8,183 bases of DNA from a bacterium UBP9_UBA1432 (GTDB taxonomy: Bacteria; Vulcanimicrobiota; Xenobia; Xenobiales; Xenobiaceae), in assembly GCA_002329445.1 (NCBI GenBank), contig DCTU01000071.1:9644-17826 (forward strand). The letters are read 5' to 3'. This document shows positions 6,848-8,183 of this stretch, in pieces. The translations under genes were made by a program, and so were the position numbers. Position 1 is the first letter of the stretch; each line of letters starts with the position of its first letter. The notes beneath the pieces are model-generated. The model did no database searches, was not told where the DNA came from, and saw nothing but the letters and a program-made list of their open reading frames with translations.

Positions 6848-6877
6848 AAGAAGAAAGGCCCGGGGAAACCCGGGCCT
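6848..6877 (-). terminator. Probable intrinsic terminator after the calcium-binding protein gene
   Basis: On the - strand, AGGCCCGGG (6877-6869) and CCCGGGCCT (6864-6856) form a perfect nine-base-pair GC-rich stem with a TTTC loop, followed by TTTCTTCTT (6856-6848). It lies about 50 bases after the TAG of the upstream gene, as expected for a Rho-independent terminator. The T tract is broken by two C residues, so termination may be partial. Confidence 0.75.
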
Positions 6878-6899
6878 GGTCAGGCCGGGACCCAGGCCC
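6872..6899 (-). promoter_or_regulatory. Alternative hairpin that competes with the terminator stem
   Basis: GGGCCTGG (6899-6892, - strand) is the exact complement of CCAGGCCC (6879-6872), giving an eight-base-pair stem with a 12-base loop. The second arm uses six bases of the terminator's first arm, so the two hairpins cannot form together. This is the geometry of an attenuator's anti-terminator, but in such GC-rich, repeat-like sequence it could be chance. Confidence 0.3.
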
Positions 6900-6928
6900 C
6901 GGAAGGTCAGATTCTGGGGACGCCAAGC

Positions 6929-8183
6929 CTACCAGAAGCCAGGGGTCCGGCCTGAGTTCCAGCCGGAGCCCCACTGGGTGAAGAGCTGGGAGGAATTCCA
7001 CGACTGCAGGTAGGTGTTGACCAGTTCAGCCAGGTTGAACGACCCATCGGAGAGGGCTTCGGTGGATTGCGTCTGGCCGTTCCAAGTGCCGCCCCAACCG
7101 CTCAGGCCGCCCGCTCCATACACGCCACCCACGGCCATCCCGAAGGAGCCGCTCGTGGCGTTCTCGGGGCCCTGAGCGCCGTTGAAGCCCGCCCAGACCG
7201 CGCTGCGGATCTCCTGGGAACGGGTCTCGACTCCAAAGCTGCCTTCCATGGTCTTGGCGTCGTAGTCCCCGACGTTCAGGGAGGTGATTCCGAACTCGCT
7301 GAGTTCGCGGAGTTCGCCTGAATCCACCTTGCCGTCTGCGTTGGCATCCTTCCAGATCTGCAGACCCTTGAGCTCTTCGCCCTGGACCAGGCCGTCCCCG
7401 TCCTTGTCGAAGTGGAAGGCCAGCTTCTCGTAGCCGTTGGCGAAGCGCTTCTTGCCGTCGATGTCGAACTCGCTGAAGAGTTCCTTGCTGGAGGTGATCT
7501 TCCCGTCCTTGTTGACATCCCAGACCAGCAGGCCATCGCCGCCGTCCTTGGCCAACCACTCGGTCTTCTCGCGGGTCTCCTGCTTGCCCCAGTGGTACTC
7601 TTCCTTCCCACCGGCTCCCGTGCGCTTCAGTTCGCCTTGGACCGTGCCGTCCTTGTCCACATACAGCTTGCGGCCGTCCTGTTCGATCCAGCGCCCACCG
7701 GGCACGCTGGGGGCACCGTTGCCGGGACGGCGTTGAATGCTCTTGAACTCCCAACTGGCCTTGGTGGGGTCGATGTCGAAGAGCGTGGTGGCTCCGTCGA
7801 TCTTTCCGTTGCCTGTCACGTTGGCGCCCGTGATGTCGGGCTTGCCGTTGCCGTTCAGGTCCAGGACGATGGGCGAACGCTGGGTGGTCTTCTGGCCATC
7901 CACGTGGTCGAACCAGACATCCCACATCTTGCCCGGGGTCTCGGTGACCACCTCTTCCACCCAGACAGCCGAGCCCAGGTTCATCAGGTGGTCGGTGTAG
8001 TTGGTTCCCAGCGAACCCTGGTGGAGGTGCGAGTCCCCGATGAAGTAGCCCGTCATCTGGCCCAGGGTGCCCATGCCTGCAAACGCCCCGGCATAGGACC
8101 CAACGGTGCCACCGAAGGCGCTGGTTCCCCAAGGACCACCCAACAGTGTGGAGGAGACGTCCGCCTGGCCCTGGTGGCCGATT
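6929..8183 (-). CDS. Calcium-binding EF-hand / haemolysin-type module protein (N-terminus beyond window)
   Basis: The frame is open to the right edge (visible upstream residues IGHQGQADVSSTL), so the true start is outside; the TTG at 8143 is only an internal codon. About 417 residues are visible. After a Gly-rich stretch comes SPIVLDLNGNGKPD (7861-7835), then FDID, GGDGLLVWDVNKDGKITSSKELF (loop 7519-7481), FDKDGDGLVQGEEL (7408-7373) and LQIWKDANADGKVDSGELREL (7348-7313), then FGITSLNV. The last two loops fit the 12-residue EF-hand pattern, with acidic or Asn residues at 1, 3 and 5, Gly at 6 and Glu at 12; the second has Lys at 12. The order LDLNGNG, GDGLLVWD, LxIWxDxNxDG, GI is that of the module attached to RTX-type secreted proteins, but no GGxGxD nonapeptide repeats are visible. 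The tail is rich in Gly, Trp and Ser and ends GFW. A secreted or surface calcium-stabilised protein is likely; its activity is unknown. Confidence 0.82.
   Translation of the reverse strand, partial: IGHQGQADVSSTLLGGPWGTSAFGGTVGSYAGAFAGMGTLGQMTGYFIGDSHLHQGSLGTNYTDHLMNLGSAVWVEEVVTETPGKMWDVWFDHVDGQKTTQRSPIVLDLNGNGKPDITGANVTGNGKIDGATTLFDIDPTKASWEFKSIQRRPGNGAPSVPGGRWIEQDGRKLYVDKDGTVQGELKRTGAGGKEEYHWGKQETREKTEWLAKDGGDGLLVWDVNKDGKITSSKELFSEFDIDGKKRFANGYEKLAFHFDKDGDGLVQGEELKGLQIWKDANADGKVDSGELRELSEFGITSLNVGDYDAKTMEGSFGVETRSQEIRSAVWAGFNGAQGPENATSGSFGMAVGGVYGAGGLSGWGGTWNGQTQSTEALSDGSFNLAELVNTYLQSWNSSQLFTQWGSGWNSGRTPGFW

Noticed and set aside
6838..6849. TTG start at 6849 for the helical protein
   Set aside because: The TTG overlaps the GGAG ribosome site that serves the ATG at 6837.
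5620..6981. 453-codon + strand open frame opposite the helical protein gene
   Set aside because: It is Gln/Gly/His/Val-rich without motifs; the - strand gene has a good ribosome site and amphipathic helix pattern.
7313..7519. EF-hand-like loops as a dockerin domain (cellulosome)
   Set aside because: The loops sit in the haemolysin-type order with GDGLLVWD and LxIWxDxN spacers, not in two ~22-residue dockerin repeats, and no cohesin or cellulase context is visible.
1..8183. tRNA, rRNA, CRISPR array, insertion sequence or attachment site
   Set aside because: I saw no tRNA-like cloverleaf, no regularly spaced direct repeats, no transposase motifs and no flanking terminal repeats.

Overview
The window is a high-GC bacterial segment with five well-supported genes plus a possible sixth cut by the left edge. 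Coding density is high and junctions are tight. A TolC-type outer-membrane factor with a signal peptide points to a Gram-negative (diderm) organism. The phylum cannot be fixed from the sequence. The mix of a DUF2723 protein, a DUF2585 protein, a protein with an EF-hand/haemolysin-type calcium module and a large orphan helical protein suits an under-sampled environmental lineage better than a classic proteobacterium, but that is an impression.

Left half, + strand (1-3829): an apparent operon. A partial upstream frame (2-115) leads into a DUF2723 multi-pass GT-C-like membrane protein (112-1845), a TolC-family outer-membrane efflux/secretion protein (1842-3239) and a small DUF2585/UPF0314 membrane protein (3236-3829). 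Each junction is the same 4-base GTGA overlap, where the GTG start of one gene overlaps the TGA stop of the gene before it. This argues for translational coupling.

Middle and right, - strand (3844-8183), in transcription order from the right edge: (i) a gene running off the window, encoding a probably secreted calcium-binding protein with EF-hand-like loops in the arrangement of the haemolysin-type module; (ii) a strong GC hairpin plus T-rich tract, a probable intrinsic terminator, touching the Shine-Dalgarno sequence of the next gene; (iii) a 630-residue, nearly all-helical cytosolic protein of unknown function; (iv) a 150-base gap with small inverted repeats; (v) a GtrB/DPM1-like family 2 glycosyltransferase with two C-terminal membrane segments. 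Genes (iii) and (v) may share a transcript.

The two strands converge at 3830-3843, where a bulged hairpin holds both stop codons, paired to each other. A working idea is that the GT2 makes a polyprenyl-phosphate sugar and the GT-C-like DUF2723 protein uses such a donor outside the membrane to modify a secreted or envelope protein. The TolC-like protein and DUF2585 protein would be envelope partners. The gene families are visible in the sequence; the pathway is inference. No RNA genes, CRISPR arrays, insertion sequences or attachment sites were seen.
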